DNA of 7,708 bases from an uncultured Endomicrobiia bacterium (GTDB lineage Bacteria; Elusimicrobiota; Endomicrobiia; Endomicrobiales; Endomicrobiaceae): positions 1-7,708 of the forward strand of contig CAJOOL010000178.1 of NCBI GenBank assembly GCA_905236115.1. The letters are read 5' to 3'. A program made the translations under genes and the position numbers. Below are positions 6,561 to 7,708 of this stretch, piece by piece; position 1 is the first letter of the stretch; each line of letters begins with the position of its first letter. The notes under the pieces were generated by a model. That model was not told the DNA's origin. It was given only the letters and a program-made list of their open reading frames with translations, and made no database searches.

Positions 6561-7529
6561 TTATTTTATTTCAATCTTGCTGCCATCTTTAATTCCGTAA
6601 ACAAACTGCAAAACTTCTTCGCCGTCTTCAAGCCCGGAAATTTGCCAGCTGTTGTTATTTTTAAATTTTACTTCAATGTCTTTTCTGATTGCGGTCGTTT
6701 TATCTTCCGACGGAACAAGAACATAGTTCTTGCCGTTTTCGTCTTCATAAATACTGTTTTTTGATAATGACAAAACATTTTTAACTTCTTTTAAAGAAAT
6801 ATCCACTCTTGCAAACATTCCGGATTTTAATAACCCGTTGGAATTATTGGCTCTGAACTCAACGGCAACACTTCTGCTAGAAGAATCCACTACAGGGCTT
6901 ATTAAATCCAGTTTCGCCTCAAAAGTCTGTTCCGGATAGGCTTCTACCGAAAGAAGTGCCGTCTGTCCTTTATAAATTTCATTGACATATCTTTCCGGAA
7001 CATCTACTTTTATTCTCAGAACCGACTGATTTACTATTAAAGCAACAGGCGTTGAAGTGGTAACGTTTTCACCGGGGTCAAGATAAATTCTTCCTACCAC
7101 GCCGGAAAGCGTTGACGGAACAACGGTCGGTTTGTAAGTTGCTCCGACCTCATCTCTGTCTATCAAAGATACAGTCTGGTCTTTCTTAACTTTATCGCCC
7201 TCTCTTAACAGATTTTTCTGTAATTTTCCGTTGATTCTGGGATATAAAACAGCTTCTTTCAAAGCCTTAATGTTACCGGAAGTTATCAACTGATGTTTTA
7301 AATCCCTTTTCTGAACTTTCTCGGTTTTAACAACAAAAACATCCTTGGATACATCGTCCAAAATCTTGGCAGGATTTTTCTTAAATGCAACATGATAAAT
7401 AATCAAAACTGCCATTAAGACAACAAATCCCCAAAAAATTTTTACACCTAAATTGTTTTTCTTTTTGTCACCGGCAGCATCCTGCTGATATTGACCGGAA
7501 TTTTGCTGATTTAAATTTTCATTACTCAT
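6561..7529 (-). CDS. RND efflux periplasmic adaptor (membrane fusion protein), hairpin-less
   Basis: Links the inner-membrane pump to the outer-membrane channel. It has 322 residues, shorter than AcrA-type adaptors of about 380-400. A hydrophilic N-terminus is followed by one membrane helix at about 28-48, with no lipobox. The first lipoyl half is at about 95-124 (INGKLQKNLLREGDKVKKDQ) and the second at about 135-167 (PSTLSGVVGRIYLDPGENV). Only about ten residues join them, where most adaptors have a long alpha-helical hairpin. The beta-barrel domain is at about 168-247 with the family segment LLKSGMFARVDI (233-244), and a membrane-proximal domain ends the protein. GGAG lies eight bases before the ATG. 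The ATG overlaps the upstream channel stop (ATGA), indicating translational coupling. BesA of Borrelia burgdorferi is a known hairpin-less adaptor and the closest precedent I know. Confidence 0.92.
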   Translation of the reverse strand: MSNENLNQQNSGQYQQDAAGDKKKNNLGVKIFWGFVVLMAVLIIYHVAFKKNPAKILDDVSKDVFVVKTEKVQKRDLKHQLITSGNIKALKEAVLYPRINGKLQKNLLREGDKVKKDQTVSLIDRDEVGATYKPTVVPSTLSGVVGRIYLDPGENVTTSTPVALIVNQSVLRIKVDVPERYVNEIYKGQTALLSVEAYPEQTFEAKLDLISPVVDSSSRSVAVEFRANNSNGLLKSGMFARVDISLKEVKNVLSLSKNSIYEDENGKNYVLVPSEDKTTAIRKDIEVKFKNNNSWQISGLEDGEEVLQFVYGIKDGSKIEIK

Positions 7530-7708
7530 TCTTCTATCTCCATTCCTACTGCATAATTTAAGTCCGACAAAGCTACATGTGCATCATATACAGCTTGAAC
7601 ATACATTAAATTTGAATCATTCAAATCCGATATTGCATCATTTAACTCCAACTGACTTATTAATCCGTTTCTATATCTCAACATTTTTGAGTTCAAATTT
7701 TCTTGTGC
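7526..7708 (-). CDS. TolC-family outer-membrane efflux channel, C-terminal 60 residues (partial)
   Basis: The gene runs in from the right edge, so only its last 60 codons and TGA stop are present. The visible peptide includes LRYRNGLISQLELNDAISDL and then VQAVYDAHVALSDLNYAVG. This matches the C-terminal repeat of outer-membrane efflux proteins (OEP/TolC): the Y-x-x-G-x-x-(S/T)-x-x-(E/D)-(L/V)-x-(D/N)-A turn, then a long helix ending in A-(L/V)-x-x-L-x-x-A-(V/T)-G. The full protein would form the trimeric beta-barrel and alpha-barrel exit duct. Its stop codon overlaps the adaptor start by four bases (ATGA), so channel and adaptor are translationally coupled. The channel gene comes first in this operon, and its start and promoter lie outside the window. 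Confidence 0.88.
   Translation of the reverse strand, partial: AQENLNSKMLRYRNGLISQLELNDAISDLNDSNLMYVQAVYDAHVALSDLNYAVGMEIEE

Noticed and set aside
6537..6764. Plus-strand open frame of 75 codons over the adaptor 3' end
   Set aside because: It is a Phe/Asn-rich shadow of the adaptor coding sequence. The adaptor reading is firmly supported by family motifs.
1..7708. Phage, transposase, CRISPR, toxin-antitoxin or RNA genes
   Set aside because: Reading both strands showed only transporter genes and short intergenic repeats. No regularly spaced repeats, integrase or transposase motifs, or tRNA-like cloverleafs were seen.

Overview
The window is the end of one gene cluster and the whole of a second. 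Every supported gene lies on the minus strand, so transcription runs from right to left. The bases are moderately AT-rich. The efflux genes are of the kind that span two membranes, including the C-terminal end of a TolC-family outer-membrane channel, so the host is a diderm (Gram-negative-type) bacterium. The phylum cannot be fixed from the sequence. My low-confidence guess is Elusimicrobiota or a similar gut-associated diderm, based on general protein style and the ATTCCCGA/TCGGGAAT intergenic repeat. No phylogenetic marker is present.

Right part (7708 to 3309): a three-gene RND efflux operon in the order outer-membrane channel (only its last 60 codons are in the window), periplasmic adaptor, inner-membrane RND pump. 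Channel and adaptor overlap by four bases (ATGA). Adaptor and pump are separated by an 84-base spacer with a hairpin, GGAAG repeats and a 12-bp palindrome. The pump has the charged residues of a proton-driven HAE1-type transporter. The adaptor lacks the alpha-helical hairpin domain present in AcrA-type adaptors.

Middle (3308 to 3155): a 154-base intergenic region with a good sigma70-type promoter (TTGATA, 17-base spacer, TAAAAT) firing into the next operon. I see no convincing intrinsic terminator for the efflux operon.

Left part (3154 to 88): a carbohydrate-type (CUT1-like) ABC import operon. It encodes a lipoprotein solute-binding protein, a MalF-like permease and a MalG-like permease, with gaps of 14 and 20 bases. 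No ATPase gene is in the window, so the permeases probably use one encoded elsewhere. The sugar cannot be named.

Left edge (1 to 87): a short nested inverted repeat just downstream of the last permease gene. Its hairpin core TGCTTCGCA resembles the TGCTCCGCA core of the hairpin in the efflux operon, which suggests a dispersed palindromic repeat family. I found no phage, transposase, CRISPR, tRNA or rRNA sequence. Nothing here amounts to a clearly new multi-gene system. The most interesting items are the hairpin-less adaptor and the pair of related palindromes.
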